29,684 nt of DNA from a virus: IMG/VR virus record IMGVR_UViG_3300017917_002140, positions 1-29,684 of that record; one strand, given 5' to 3'. Positions 20,001 to 27,943 of this stretch are shown here, piece after piece. Below the pieces are notes generated by a model, which had not been told where the DNA came from, ran no database searches, and worked only from the letters and a program-made list of their open reading frames with translations. Within the stretch, counting starts at the first letter, position 1; every line of letters starts with the position of its first letter. A program made the position numbers and the translations under genes.

Positions 20001-20302
20001 GCTAGTTTAAGTATGCTATCACGGCGTTCGGCTGTATCTAAGAAGTTTTCTCTAGCGTTAATATCTGTTCTGAAAGCTAAACTTTGTCCTAGGAACGCAA
20101 TTAAATCTATTAGCGCAATGTATTCTGAACTTTCAGTAAAGTCATTGAAATCTTCTGGGTAGTATGTACGCAAGTATTCAATCATACTCTTGCGTAATGT
20201 TTCGAAATCAAAACTCTGGAAATCAGCTTCTCTAAAAGTCTGATAGATCTTAGTCCAATCTTGTCGGGCTAATAAACTTGTTTGTCTAGTAGTAATCGCC
20301 AT
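17015..20302 (-). CDS. gp6: Baseplate wedge subunit gp6-like (baseplate J family), 1095 aa
   Basis: The N terminus (FETLRKSMIEYLRTYYPEDFNDF, then YIALIDLIAFLGQSLAFRTDINARENFLDTA across residues about 35-90) is the signature of T4-like gp6, the wedge protein that forms the inner iris ring and triggers sheath contraction. Around residues 400-440 it has ETLEDIRTNAPQQYYTQNRM followed by VTGEDYN, the conserved baseplate-J-like core. The C terminus (YFDIANWDFGETFYFSELSA, then VVIVPAA and FGALYQINAE) matches the family's closing domain. At 1095 aa it is far longer than T4 gp6 (about 660 aa), apparently through insertions between residues 450 and 980. The ATG at 20302 follows a late-promoter motif and a weak AGG. 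The giant gene follows 11 bp downstream. Confidence 0.93.
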   Translation of the reverse strand: MAITTRQTSLLARQDWTKIYQTFREADFQSFDFETLRKSMIEYLRTYYPEDFNDFTESSEYIALIDLIAFLGQSLAFRTDINARENFLDTAERRDSILKLARLISYNPKRSTPAAGYLKFQNVSTSEIIYDSTGTNLSNQLINWNDSTNENWLEQFTAVLNAALVSTQAIGKPGATKTLSGVKTDEYAIDLLNGLIPVQPYTSSIAGVTYPFEIISPTSADKTYIYEREPAPSGVFNFLYRNDNQGNGSNNTGYFFYFKQGELKNLDFSITESLPNRIVNVNFDNINNADVWLYSLNAAGNPTTLWTQVPAVSGINVIYNNTADRNLYSVSTRANDQIDLVFGDGSFTNIPTGNFRLYYRVSNNQTYKITPEEMSSVTVTIPYRGRTGRAETLTVRASLQYTVTNASARETLEDIRTNAPQQYYTQNRMVTGEDYNVLPFTTFSNILKIKAVNRSSSGVSRFLDVVDSTGKYSSTNIFAEDGIIYTEDSSEIETFQFTSSSEVNYIVQNMILPLIAKIPTRHLYYKTATRYTPTGTWTRTSFSGGRSTGTFDASSYIYLNQGALVKFNAPTGKYFDAQNQLQTGTIETEYQRSSIWASIISYPTPGVGNAVLSINVPTGAEIAEVIPVFANTWPSSLTTQVINNILSYKTFGLRYDIVNKLWTIIDAANLGSGSFDLTYTGNTSGTALDNSWFLKFVFANQEYTVTSRGINYYFQSGRETRFYYDPDIKVYDSKTATTRLDAIKVLRTNTMPDSSDSLFYSQVYRIYNRVIESDGFEDNRKIYVTFPDDNLDEVPDDPDLFKTLVEPTTNPENKFVFFVQAVDQFNFVKYNPVDQANIVSSYGSETDIINNITLYPATTIFYAYVENKFFQSDGSELTLLTNYIARVGRQNLMFQYTHNAPNSRRIDPSPNNLIDFYILTRSYSDQYYAYITDPTNRVQEPVAPTSDELRTEFGSIENFKTISDSIIYNPAKFKPLFGNKAEDALRATFKVVKNPNVNISDNDVKSQVIAAINTYFDIANWDFGETFYFSELSAYLHSALTPNVSSVVIVPAAELTSFGALYQINAEANEILVSAATVDNVQIISAITAGQLNIA

Positions 20303-20321
20303 AATCTATACCTATATTCAG

Positions 20322-20329
20322 TATTTATG
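20322..20329 (-). promoter_or_regulatory. Late promoter (CATAAATA) upstream of gp6
   Basis: The minus strand reads CATAAATA, a perfect match to the NATAAATA late-promoter element used by gp55-type sigma factors in T4-like phages. It lies in the 47-bp gap between gp25 and gp6, 20 bases upstream of the gp6 ATG. Transcription would be expected to start some six bases further on, giving a very short leader. Reading the whole plus strand by eye, TATTTAT occurs only here and at 28879, both intergenic. The rest of the gap shows nothing else. Confidence 0.7.
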
Positions 20330-20349
20330 GCAAATAAAAAGTGGTATTA

Positions 20350-20724
20350 TTATGATGCAACGAGGTTGTTTGTGTTGGAATTAAATTCTAATCTTAGTTG
20401 TTCAGAATAATTTCCGGGCAAGAAAGTAAGATCAATTTGAATTTGTATTCCGTGCTCAAATTCATCTAATAAAACATTATCTACACGTAAGCGGGGATCG
20501 TAACTTACTATTCTTCTTACATCTTCGACAATTGTTGATTTAACGTCGGCTGTCAATGGTTCGTACAGCATATTCCAAATAATGCTACCAAAATTTGGAT
20601 TCATCAATTTCTGACCTTTTCTTATGCTAAAATGATTTATAAGGTCGCGTTTAACTAATTCTGCGTCTGTTAGGCGAAATTTTTTAATTTGGTTAATTGT
20701 ACTGAAGCCACGATATCTAGTCAT
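20350..20724 (-). CDS. gp25: Baseplate wedge subunit gp25-like, 124 aa
   Basis: The size and sequence fit the GPW/gp25 family (T4 gp25 is 132 aa), the small wedge protein that joins gp6 and gp53 and nucleates the first sheath ring. Conserved pieces are the central KLMNPNFGSIIWNMLYEPLT (glycine-aromatic turn plus the EP motif), VEDVRRIVSYDPRLRV, and a final IQIQIDLTFLP strand with a short C-terminal tail. The start is the ATG at 20724; no convincing Shine-Dalgarno precedes it in the AT-rich 30-bp gap after the hydrolase gene. It is followed by the internal late promoter, so gp25 closes the first transcription unit. Confidence 0.92.
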   Translation of the reverse strand: MTRYRGFSTINQIKKFRLTDAELVKRDLINHFSIRKGQKLMNPNFGSIIWNMLYEPLTADVKSTIVEDVRRIVSYDPRLRVDNVLLDEFEHGIQIQIDLTFLPGNYSEQLRLEFNSNTNNLVAS

Positions 20725-20754
20725 AATATTATTTAATCCAATTTACAAGCATTT

Positions 20755-22044
20755 TTAAGGGGCAGAATCCGTGGAGATGTCTGCTCCTAGATTTTGTACA
20801 GCAAATCTTCCGGCATTATAAAATAACGAGCCCGGGCGCCCTTTACTATCTTTTTCTTTTCCTTTTTGTCGCCAATCCTTGGCTTTAGTAGCAGGCAAAC
20901 TATTTGCAAAACTGTCACCTTGTTCTTTAAGTTTGCTTACATCAACTTTAGCTGCTGCTGCTTTAAATTGTGCAGCCGATCCTTGCAAAGTTGGATCTAA
21001 TGCAGCTTTTACACTTTCTGTAGTTTTTACAGCGGTATCTTTTATTGTTGGAATACCGGTTGCAGTGGTCTTATCCACTGATGCACTACTTTTCCCCACT
21101 GACAACTTTGATAATGAAGATTGCAATTGCCCGGCAATGTTAGTAATTCCGCTTTCAACAAGTTTTTCTGCGGCTTGAGCCGGGCCGGCTCCAGAATTTA
21201 ATAATCCTCCCAAAGACCCAGCAAGCCCGGAAGCTGCTGATTGTAATCCGCTGGTGTCTGTACCCATTAGTCCAGTCACTGAGGATATAGTTCCTTGCAG
21301 AGTCGGGTTAGCGTCCTGAAATTGATATGCTACTGCTAACATTCCTGCAACTACTTCCTTTGTATCGTAATCTTTGATCGCTCCAGACTTAATGCAAGCT
21401 TGGTATTGTGCAAGTAAAAATTTTTCCATGATACGATCTTGCACGTTTGTATCAAATGTAAATTCAATTTCTGTTGTTACTCCGTCTTTACCTGTAAATG
21501 CTGCTCCATTAGCAAACTTGTACCCATAATTAATTAATGTTTTGTTATGTACAGCATAACGCCCAATTCGTGGAGGTTCGTTGTAAGTACTATCGTTCGC
21601 AGTTTCCATAAAAGCAATTTGTACCATCAAGGCTTTTATATCACTTTCCCGTAACTGTGGAATATTAGGCTTTACCTTTGGCGTAGGTGCTCCAATTGGA
21701 GCATCCGGTGCGTCTAGTAGTGCCCTAGATGCACCTTGAGAAAACGGATTTTTTCTTGCTTCCTCTATCCCAACATTATTTGATTGTGACTTAGCCTGTT
21801 GTCCTGCTGCGGCACTTGGCTTTCCTACATCACCGGTAATTGACGATGTAACTTTGTTTAAGTTTGTCTGCACTTCTGGTGGTAAATTTTGCGATGCTGT
21901 TAATACTGTAGATGCATTTATACCGCCTGATTCAAATGCACTAAACATAGCCGATGCAGCACTAGCCCCTGCCTTAACTTGTGCGTTTGCCTGAGGATTA
22001 TTTTGTACTGCATTATTAATAAATTCTGTTACATTAATTGGCAT
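20755..22044 (-). CDS. Probable tail-associated peptidoglycan hydrolase, 429 aa
   Basis: Residues about 131-245 look like a lysozyme/transglycosylase-type domain of the kind seen in marine T4-like phages. IKALMVQIAFMETANDSTY places Glu147 as the candidate catalytic acid. It is followed by RIGRYAV, INYGYK, a helix with VQDRIMEKFLLAQY, SGAIKDYD and VAGMLAVAYQFQDA. The flanks (1-130 and 250-429) are Ala/Ser/Gln-rich and low in complexity, probably flexible or coiled. There is no signal peptide, as expected for a virion enzyme. CAGGAAG precedes the ATG at 22044, and the gene is 2 bp after gp5. Because this gp5 lacks the lysozyme domain found in T4 gp5, the neighbour is the natural candidate to open the cell wall. 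The enzymatic call rests on motif memory and remains a prediction; a non-enzymatic hub component is the alternative. Confidence 0.6.
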   Translation of the reverse strand: MPINVTEFINNAVQNNPQANAQVKAGASAASAMFSAFESGGINASTVLTASQNLPPEVQTNLNKVTSSITGDVGKPSAAAGQQAKSQSNNVGIEEARKNPFSQGASRALLDAPDAPIGAPTPKVKPNIPQLRESDIKALMVQIAFMETANDSTYNEPPRIGRYAVHNKTLINYGYKFANGAAFTGKDGVTTEIEFTFDTNVQDRIMEKFLLAQYQACIKSGAIKDYDTKEVVAGMLAVAYQFQDANPTLQGTISSVTGLMGTDTSGLQSAASGLAGSLGGLLNSGAGPAQAAEKLVESGITNIAGQLQSSLSKLSVGKSSASVDKTTATGIPTIKDTAVKTTESVKAALDPTLQGSAAQFKAAAAKVDVSKLKEQGDSFANSLPATKAKDWRQKGKEKDSKGRPGSLFYNAGRFAVQNLGADISTDSAP

Positions 22045-22046
22045 GA

Positions 22047-23648
22047 TTAATCTTCCTGACTTCTTGCTGGCTCTGTTAATCCGCTACTTAGTTTTTTCTT
22101 GCCAGATTCTCGAGACCACGGTTCGTGCGTTGGTGTAAATGGGGCAACACTAGATAACCCACTTTGTGTATCAATAAACCAACGTTTAGTAGCCGGGTCA
22201 AATCTAACATTATCTTGCTGATATAATTCCATTGGCGGATTAACTTCCGGAGAAACTGGTGTAGTTGCGTCGGGCACAACTTTACCCGAAGTATTAATAT
22301 AAACTTGATCACCACCTTTGAACCATAACTCACCATTAGCTACTTTCCATCCGCTAGTGGCGCCTGAACTAATTGTAGTTTTACCGGAGGTAGTAACTGT
22401 TAAACTTCCATTTTTTACATTAAACAATCCTGCTGTTTCAAGACTAGCATTTAATGCTCTTATATCTACACTACCGCCGCTGCGTACTCCAACAACACCG
22501 GCATTTATATTATACAAATCTTTAGCTGTTATTAATTGCAATGATGTTTGTGATTCAATTGATGCGCCAGCATACATTCTTAAAGTTGATCCTGCGTTAA
22601 TATTCACGTTTCCGTCAGCATGAAAATTTAAATCCATTTCGGATCTGATATTAAGACTGTCGCCACTGTAGATATTAATGCTACCTTTAGGTGTAAATTC
22701 AAGCCAAGCCGTTCCTTTGTTATTAATAATGTATAATATTTCGTCGGTATCATTCATTAATATTTGATGGCCACCGGCAGAGCGTAATCTCAGTAACTGA
22801 CTATCTCCATACAAATCTCCGTCGTCCATTACAAAGGTATGCCCGCCTCGCCGTTCAGTTGGTTGCCAATCAACAATTTTTTCACCTTGATTACCTTGCT
22901 TTAATGCATCGTCTAATGCATCTCTATCAGGATATTTGTCTGTTAAATCTGGTGATCCGCGTCCTGGTGTGCTAATTCCAAATACTCTACTCGGCGATTC
23001 TCTAGTACTAGAACTAGTTACTGTACCACGAATTGGATCTGTCTCTAGTCCTTGCTGAACTACAATATTTGCTTGATAGGTGTGCATTACTCTATCAAAC
23101 TGTAGATAATTTTGTGCTTTATCTCTTTCTTCGCTTTCTAAATTAACTTCACTAGCCGGTAGATATACGTCATCAGCCGGAATGTCTCGATTAATACCAA
23201 AGCTAGTATCAAGATTAACTAATGTAGTTCCGCTAGGTCTAGCGATACCGGGTATCATATGATTTGATGGTGTGTTTGGGATACACGCAAACCAAAATCC
23301 TTTACTAACATCTCCGTTAACAAAAACAATTAATACTTGATTGTCAAGATCAGGAGGAACCGCCCAAAATCCATAGGTCTGTTGTTCTGTTCCGAATGTG
23401 TTAGGTTCTTCTACGCCAGGCTTTCCGATTGTGCTTCCAAAAAAGGGACTAGCATAACTTACTGTTAGATACGGACCGGATTCTTCTCCACTAATTGCAG
23501 GTATCCAAACTTCTAATCTACCTTGTCTAGTAGGATCAACATTGTTCTTTACAATGCCTATGTGTGGGCCCGGATCAACTTTAATACCGGGTGTTTGATC
23601 TCTATCGTATGCACCTGCAACTTTATTTGGTTTAATTGAATCTGACAT
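22047..23648 (-). CDS. gp5: Baseplate hub/spike protein gp5-like (VgrG-type), no lysozyme domain, 533 aa
   Basis: Residues about 28-140 form the gp5/VgrG OB-fold: HIGIVKNNVDPTRQGRLEVW, then GFWAVPPDLDNQVLIVFVNG and KGFWFACIP. After a linker (140-265) comes RRGGHTFVMDDGDLYGDSQL and then LLRLRSAGGHQILMNDTDE, the entry to the C-terminal triple-stranded beta-helix. Residues 300-460 continue as short repeats (INIYSGDSLNIRSE, NINAGSTLRMYAGAS) like the gp5C needle. T4 gp5 carries a lysozyme domain between OB-fold and helix; here that interval is a short linker without catalytic-looking sequence. The trimer would form the membrane-piercing spike beneath the hub protein encoded 1 bp upstream. The ATG at 23648 has only a distant AGGAT, suggesting coupling to the upstream gene. 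Confidence 0.9.
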   Translation of the reverse strand: MSDSIKPNKVAGAYDRDQTPGIKVDPGPHIGIVKNNVDPTRQGRLEVWIPAISGEESGPYLTVSYASPFFGSTIGKPGVEEPNTFGTEQQTYGFWAVPPDLDNQVLIVFVNGDVSKGFWFACIPNTPSNHMIPGIARPSGTTLVNLDTSFGINRDIPADDVYLPASEVNLESEERDKAQNYLQFDRVMHTYQANIVVQQGLETDPIRGTVTSSSTRESPSRVFGISTPGRGSPDLTDKYPDRDALDDALKQGNQGEKIVDWQPTERRGGHTFVMDDGDLYGDSQLLRLRSAGGHQILMNDTDEILYIINNKGTAWLEFTPKGSINIYSGDSLNIRSEMDLNFHADGNVNINAGSTLRMYAGASIESQTSLQLITAKDLYNINAGVVGVRSGGSVDIRALNASLETAGLFNVKNGSLTVTTSGKTTISSGATSGWKVANGELWFKGGDQVYINTSGKVVPDATTPVSPEVNPPMELYQQDNVRFDPATKRWFIDTQSGLSSVAPFTPTHEPWSRESGKKKLSSGLTEPARSQED

Positions 23649-23649
23649 T

Positions 23650-26600
23650 TTATACTACCGATCCTGTTTGTATAATATCTTGAATTTTCACTTCTTGTCC
23701 TGTGTAATATTCTCTTAATGTCTTTGCATTATTGTTAAGACGATTTGTAAGCTTACTCCAGACTATAAATTGATCTGTTCCTTTGATAGACTGTTGTTGG
23801 CTTAAAGCAAATGTTGATTGGAATATTGCTGCATTTTCTTTTAATGCAGCGTCTAGCGATTGTTGTAATTCTTTTCTTAATGCAATTACTTTTTCTGCAC
23901 GGACTTCTGCACTTAAAGTTGTGTCTTGTCTTAGTTCTCTTAATTTACCATTAAATTGAGAAATAGTTAAGTTTGTGCTATCAGATAATTGTTTTTCTTG
24001 GAAATCATATTCTGATAATAAATCTTTAACGTCTGCTAAACTTTGTTCTTGCGGTGCTATTGCAGTAGCGTCGCTGGCATTAGATGGTGCTGCTTCTGTA
24101 GGTTGAGATGCCGTTGCAACGGTACCTTCGCCCGACGATCTCGGAACCGGATTTGTAGCCGGCTCGGCCGCTGCTTCTTTAAGTTTAGTATTATCTGCTA
24201 CTGCAATACCAGTGGTATCAATAGTTGGATTAGAAGCTGGTGCTGGTGCTGGAGTAGCGACCACTGGCTCAGTTTGTGTAACGCCAGCCTTAAGTTCAAC
24301 TTTAGTATTAACTTTAGGACTGTCGTCATAAAACAGATCGTTAGGCATTTTAATTAGTTCTAGTGTTTGTTCAAATTTTCCTCGGTTAAAATCACTTTTA
24401 ACTTTGAGCACTTTATACACCCCGCTAAAAGTAGCATCTGTTTGGCGACCGTTTAATAATTTTATTTGTTTGTTTGTAATTCCCGTTTCGTCATCAATAT
24501 CGGATGCACTCTTAATGAGCAGTTGCACAAATACTTGTTCTTGATCAAAGATTATTTGTCCGGTGTCGGGATTAACAGGAACAGTTTCATTGCCGTTTGA
24601 TCCGCTAACTCCTAGCGTACTATTAGCTTCATAATCAACGCTCATTGGATTGTAATATATGTCGTCTTGTTTAATAAAGCCAGGATCACCAATTATTCGT
24701 AATTGAACATTTAACATGTCGCCGCGACTTGATGTGTAGATACTATCTGCAATATCCGAAACTGCACTAGAGTCTTTTTTATCTGCTCGGTTTACTTGCC
24801 CGGCACCTTTGGCATTTACTCCTCGTGGTTTGATTTCTACTGGAGGATTTGTGATATTTGGTTTATTAGATTTTCCAGGTTCTACATCTCGAGCATCATT
24901 GTCTTGATTTATAGTTGGCTCGCTATAGCCGACGGACGTTGCTGTTTTACTATCTTGATATGCTGTAATAGAAGTATAATATAAACTATCAAAATCAATT
25001 TCAATACTAACAATATCCTGGTTTAATCCGGTATAAAGATAATTATAGGATCTAACAATTTTGCTTTTGTTTATTCGAGTTTTAGCAAAATCTGGATGAT
25101 AAGCATTAGCAGCTTTATATGGAACAATCGTATATACAACTTGTTTGCTATATGCGTTTCTGCTAGGATCAAAATCTAATAGATACACTTGAGGTATAAT
25201 TTTATACCAATCTAAGAATTTGTATTTGTTTAGTTCGCGACGTGCTTCTTCAATTTCTCTAGTCCTACTGTCTTTTTCGTACTGTGTTTGATTAGGGTCG
25301 TTTAATAAATTGCTTCTATTGGCTATTATTTCGCTATTTTTAGCAATAGCTTCTTTTGCTTCTTTTAATTGTCCTGATATATACTCACTACTTTGCATTA
25401 CTCTATCAATTAATTGCACAATGTTAATACCGGGATTAATATTAAATCCTTGTTTAGATTTACCTTTGAACGCCGGAGAACTCAGTACTGAGGCTTTGAT
25501 TGATTCCATTGGGTCAGCCATTGGAGTTGTTCTTACTTCGGCATTGATTTCATCTACAATTTTACTTTTTTTAATTTTAGTATCTGCAATATTAAACGCA
25601 ATTAACGACGGCGGATATTGGAAAGTTTTTCCGGCTCCAGATATTCCTCGCATAAAAGTGTTATATCCAGCTGGATAGCTTTTTGTAGTATAACTTGTAG
25701 ATGATCTTAATCTATTTCTTTGTTCTGCAATTTCTGCTGCGGTAGGTTTAGTCCCTCCTGTAGATTCAACCTCTGTTGCCCATTTACCTAATTCACTTTC
25801 AATTCGTTCTTCATCGGCGGCGACTTCTGGAGAAAATATTTTAGCTATTTCACTTTCGCTGTCAAAGAATTCCCCCACTGTTCCTGCTTGCACACTTAAC
25901 GCTATAGGCAGTGCTGCTACAGAGTCTTGGAAAGCTACGTGATTAAAAGGAATAGCACGGCAGCGATATTCAGTTCCCCCGGCGCCCGGCTTTATCTTCA
26001 TTTCGGCAATCTTAATTGCTACTCGTTTTCTGTCAATTCTAATAGATTTGTTTCTTGCTTCATCAACATTGGATAAAAAATCTATTTCTAATAGATAAGG
26101 TTGATCAATGTAGTTAGGACTATACACAGGAGCAGATTCGCATGCGCTCATAAGCCTATCAAGTAACGTCATTCCGTACGGTTCAACAATTGTGAAATTT
26201 ATTTCAACTGCATTACTAGCTTTAGTTTTAGCATTTAGTCCAACAACTGTAGTTAAACTAAGATTTTCAATAAAAAAATCTTCTTGGAAGTCTGGGTGTC
26301 TTCCGCTAGTTGTTACCCCAGTATTCCAATTGTAAAGAGGTGCATTAGGAAAGCTCCCGCCACTGCTTATTAAAACATATTTTGGGTTAAATTTATCTGG
26401 TCTATCTACTAATGCCGCATAATCTTGTGCTGATAAAAGATATAAAGTTATTCTGTAAGTTGAACTTGCATAATCATGCAATTTATTTTTTTTAGCAGCA
26501 GCCAGTTTAAATGACAACTCTTTTTGTTTGTCGTTTTCTGTTTTAGTAGTATCTACTTTATCGCTACTTGTGGTCCCAGTAATAGATCCTTGTTGCTTTC

Positions 26601-27636
26601 CTTGTTTTGAATCAATCTTTTCTGAGGATTTAGCTTCTGATGGGGGAGGCGCAGGAAATGCATTAGGAGGCAATTCTTCTGCTGCATCGCTCCTATTTTG
26701 ATTATTGTTAATTTTGTCTGCTTCTGCGGCACTAACTGCTGCTGCTGGAACCATCGCTGGCATAGGATCGGTAGTTTTATCTGGCGATTTGCTACCTACT
26801 CCGGGCTCTGGCGAAATACTTTCATTCTTTATTTTCTCTTCAGCTGTTTGCCCGGCTGCTGAATTTTTGTTAGCTTGATCGTCAGTTTGTGTGCCGTCAT
26901 TTGGTTTCTGTACGCCAGTTGCATTAGGACGTATAGTTACTTCTTCGTATTGATTCTTAGGTGGCGGTCCTAGTGCATCTCTGTTTGTAGTTACATTAAA
27001 ATTTTTGCCTTCGGCTTCTGCTGCTCGAAGGGCTTTGTTTTTTTCTCTAAAATTAGATTGATCTAATCCTAGAGATCTAAGATATTCTTGTTTAGCTGCT
27101 GTAGTTGCTGCTTCGTCGGCTTTGTATGCGGCTGCATTTTTGTCTGACCAAGCTCGCATTTCTGCGGTCATGCGGGTTTCTCGTTCGCCGCCACCGCTTA
27201 CTGTAGTTGTTACTTCGCCTCTAGTATTTGTTGGGCCAGTAGTCTCTGATTTATCTTCTTCGTCGGACCAACCTTTTGCAGCCGCAGCTTTTTCAGCTTC
27301 TCTTTCTTTTCTAAGTCTCTCTAAATTTGCCTGGCGTTCGGCTGCTATTTCTTGATTTCGTTTTTCTCTCGCAGCTTCTTGTTCGGCTACTCGTTTGGCC
27401 TCGGCGTCGGCTATGGCTTTTTCTTCATCAGCCGAATATACTGTGACCGTGCCGTCGCCCTGTCTTATTAGTGTGCCTCTTGAAGGACTGCCAGGTACAT
27501 CATCAAATACATAAGCACCCCAGGCTTCTTCGGGAATGCCGGCGCGACGTAAAGCTTCTTCTTCATCGACTCCGGACTTAATAAGAGAGCTGGCCTGAGC
27601 CGCTTTTACTGGATCATATGTATATTTTGTTGCCAA
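23650..27636 (-). CDS. Large baseplate hub-like protein with disordered/coiled N-terminal arm, TTG start, 1328 aa
   Basis: Residues 1-380 are low complexity: a charged coiled coil at 71-120 rich in Ala, Glu, Lys and Arg, then Pro/Ser/Asp/Asn-rich linker. The folded part starts near residue 382 (HDYASSTYRITLYLLSAQDY), followed by DFFIENLSLTTVVGLN and INFTIVEPYGMTLLDRLMSA (about 475-495). Later segments (MLNVQLRIIGDPGFIKQDDI near 980; GVYKVLKVKSDFNRGKFEQT near 1070) resemble the beta-barrel parts of gp27/gpD-type tail hubs. The final 140 residues are again coiled coil. The gene starts with TTG at 27636, backed by AGGAG at a six-base spacing; the next Met is over 150 residues in. One-base gaps to gp53 and gp5 and its place next to gp5 support the gp27 role, but this is inference. 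Confidence 0.72.
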   Translation of the reverse strand: MATKYTYDPVKAAQASSLIKSGVDEEEALRRAGIPEEAWGAYVFDDVPGSPSRGTLIRQGDGTVTVYSADEEKAIADAEAKRVAEQEAAREKRNQEIAAERQANLERLRKEREAEKAAAAKGWSDEEDKSETTGPTNTRGEVTTTVSGGGERETRMTAEMRAWSDKNAAAYKADEAATTAAKQEYLRSLGLDQSNFREKNKALRAAEAEGKNFNVTTNRDALGPPPKNQYEEVTIRPNATGVQKPNDGTQTDDQANKNSAAGQTAEEKIKNESISPEPGVGSKSPDKTTDPMPAMVPAAAVSAAEADKINNNQNRSDAAEELPPNAFPAPPPSEAKSSEKIDSKQGKQQGSITGTTSSDKVDTTKTENDKQKELSFKLAAAKKNKLHDYASSTYRITLYLLSAQDYAALVDRPDKFNPKYVLISSGGSFPNAPLYNWNTGVTTSGRHPDFQEDFFIENLSLTTVVGLNAKTKASNAVEINFTIVEPYGMTLLDRLMSACESAPVYSPNYIDQPYLLEIDFLSNVDEARNKSIRIDRKRVAIKIAEMKIKPGAGGTEYRCRAIPFNHVAFQDSVAALPIALSVQAGTVGEFFDSESEIAKIFSPEVAADEERIESELGKWATEVESTGGTKPTAAEIAEQRNRLRSSTSYTTKSYPAGYNTFMRGISGAGKTFQYPPSLIAFNIADTKIKKSKIVDEINAEVRTTPMADPMESIKASVLSSPAFKGKSKQGFNINPGINIVQLIDRVMQSSEYISGQLKEAKEAIAKNSEIIANRSNLLNDPNQTQYEKDSRTREIEEARRELNKYKFLDWYKIIPQVYLLDFDPSRNAYSKQVVYTIVPYKAANAYHPDFAKTRINKSKIVRSYNYLYTGLNQDIVSIEIDFDSLYYTSITAYQDSKTATSVGYSEPTINQDNDARDVEPGKSNKPNITNPPVEIKPRGVNAKGAGQVNRADKKDSSAVSDIADSIYTSSRGDMLNVQLRIIGDPGFIKQDDIYYNPMSVDYEANSTLGVSGSNGNETVPVNPDTGQIIFDQEQVFVQLLIKSASDIDDETGITNKQIKLLNGRQTDATFSGVYKVLKVKSDFNRGKFEQTLELIKMPNDLFYDDSPKVNTKVELKAGVTQTEPVVATPAPAPASNPTIDTTGIAVADNTKLKEAAAEPATNPVPRSSGEGTVATASQPTEAAPSNASDATAIAPQEQSLADVKDLLSEYDFQEKQLSDSTNLTISQFNGKLRELRQDTTLSAEVRAEKVIALRKELQQSLDAALKENAAIFQSTFALSQQQSIKGTDQFIVWSKLTNRLNNNAKTLREYYTGQEVKIQDIIQTGSVV

Positions 27637-27637
27637 G

Positions 27638-27943
27638 TTACACTCCTAGATCTTGTTGGAGTGTGGCTTTCTTAGGTATAAAAATTTGGACACCTGCTCG
27701 AAAATCAAATAATGGATCTTTAAGTACATTAGGATTACGTTGGGCAAATACCCACCATAATGCGCTATCACCATAAAGGTCCGATGCTAGGATGTCTGGA
27801 CGATATTCATAGACTTTGTCTATTTCGTATAGGACATCGTCGTCCTTTTTAGTAATAGGACGATGTACCATAACATCTAAAAAATTCCCAAATGTCTTGG
27901 TTTGAGCATAAGGGCTAGTATTTTGATAAGCTACTTTAGCCAT
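27638..27943 (-). CDS. gp53: Baseplate wedge subunit gp53-like, 101 aa
   Basis: The core YEYRPDILASDLYGDSALWW, followed by VFAQRNPNVLKDPLFDFRAG and QIFIPK, is the typical motif of the gp53 family, a LysM-like small wedge protein. It is shorter than T4 gp53 (196 aa), as in other marine relatives. In T4, gp53 works with gp25 and gp6 to close the inner ring of the baseplate. Its ATG directly follows the TAA of gp48 (no gap), with AAGGA about nine bases upstream inside gp48. The hub gene starts one base after its stop. The compact arrangement suggests stoichiometric co-expression of tube cap, wedge and hub proteins. Confidence 0.88.
   Translation of the reverse strand: MAKVAYQNTSPYAQTKTFGNFLDVMVHRPITKKDDDVLYEIDKVYEYRPDILASDLYGDSALWWVFAQRNPNVLKDPLFDFRAGVQIFIPKKATLQQDLGV
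27643..27647 (-). promoter_or_regulatory. Ribosome binding site deciding the TTG start of the hub gene
   Basis: AGGAG on the minus strand lies six bases upstream of the TTG at 27636, inside the end of gp53. No ATG or GTG is available nearby in this frame, and the frame remains open only from just downstream of the gp53 stop, so the TTG start is the best supported choice. Confidence 0.75.

Noticed and set aside
20330-20349. A terminator after gp25
   Set aside because: The AT-rich gap has T-runs but no stem that I could pair convincingly; only the late promoter is supported there.
22088-22336. An 82-codon minus-strand frame inside gp5
   Set aside because: It is out of frame with gp5 in its C-terminal part, has no Shine-Dalgarno and no family-like sequence, so it is a shadow.
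24043-24357. A Cys-rich plus-strand frame of 104 codons that could suggest a toxin or metal-binding protein
   Set aside because: It is antisense to the Ala/Thr/Pro-rich C-terminal linker of the hub gene; the Cys and Arg codons are mirror images of Ala and Thr codons.
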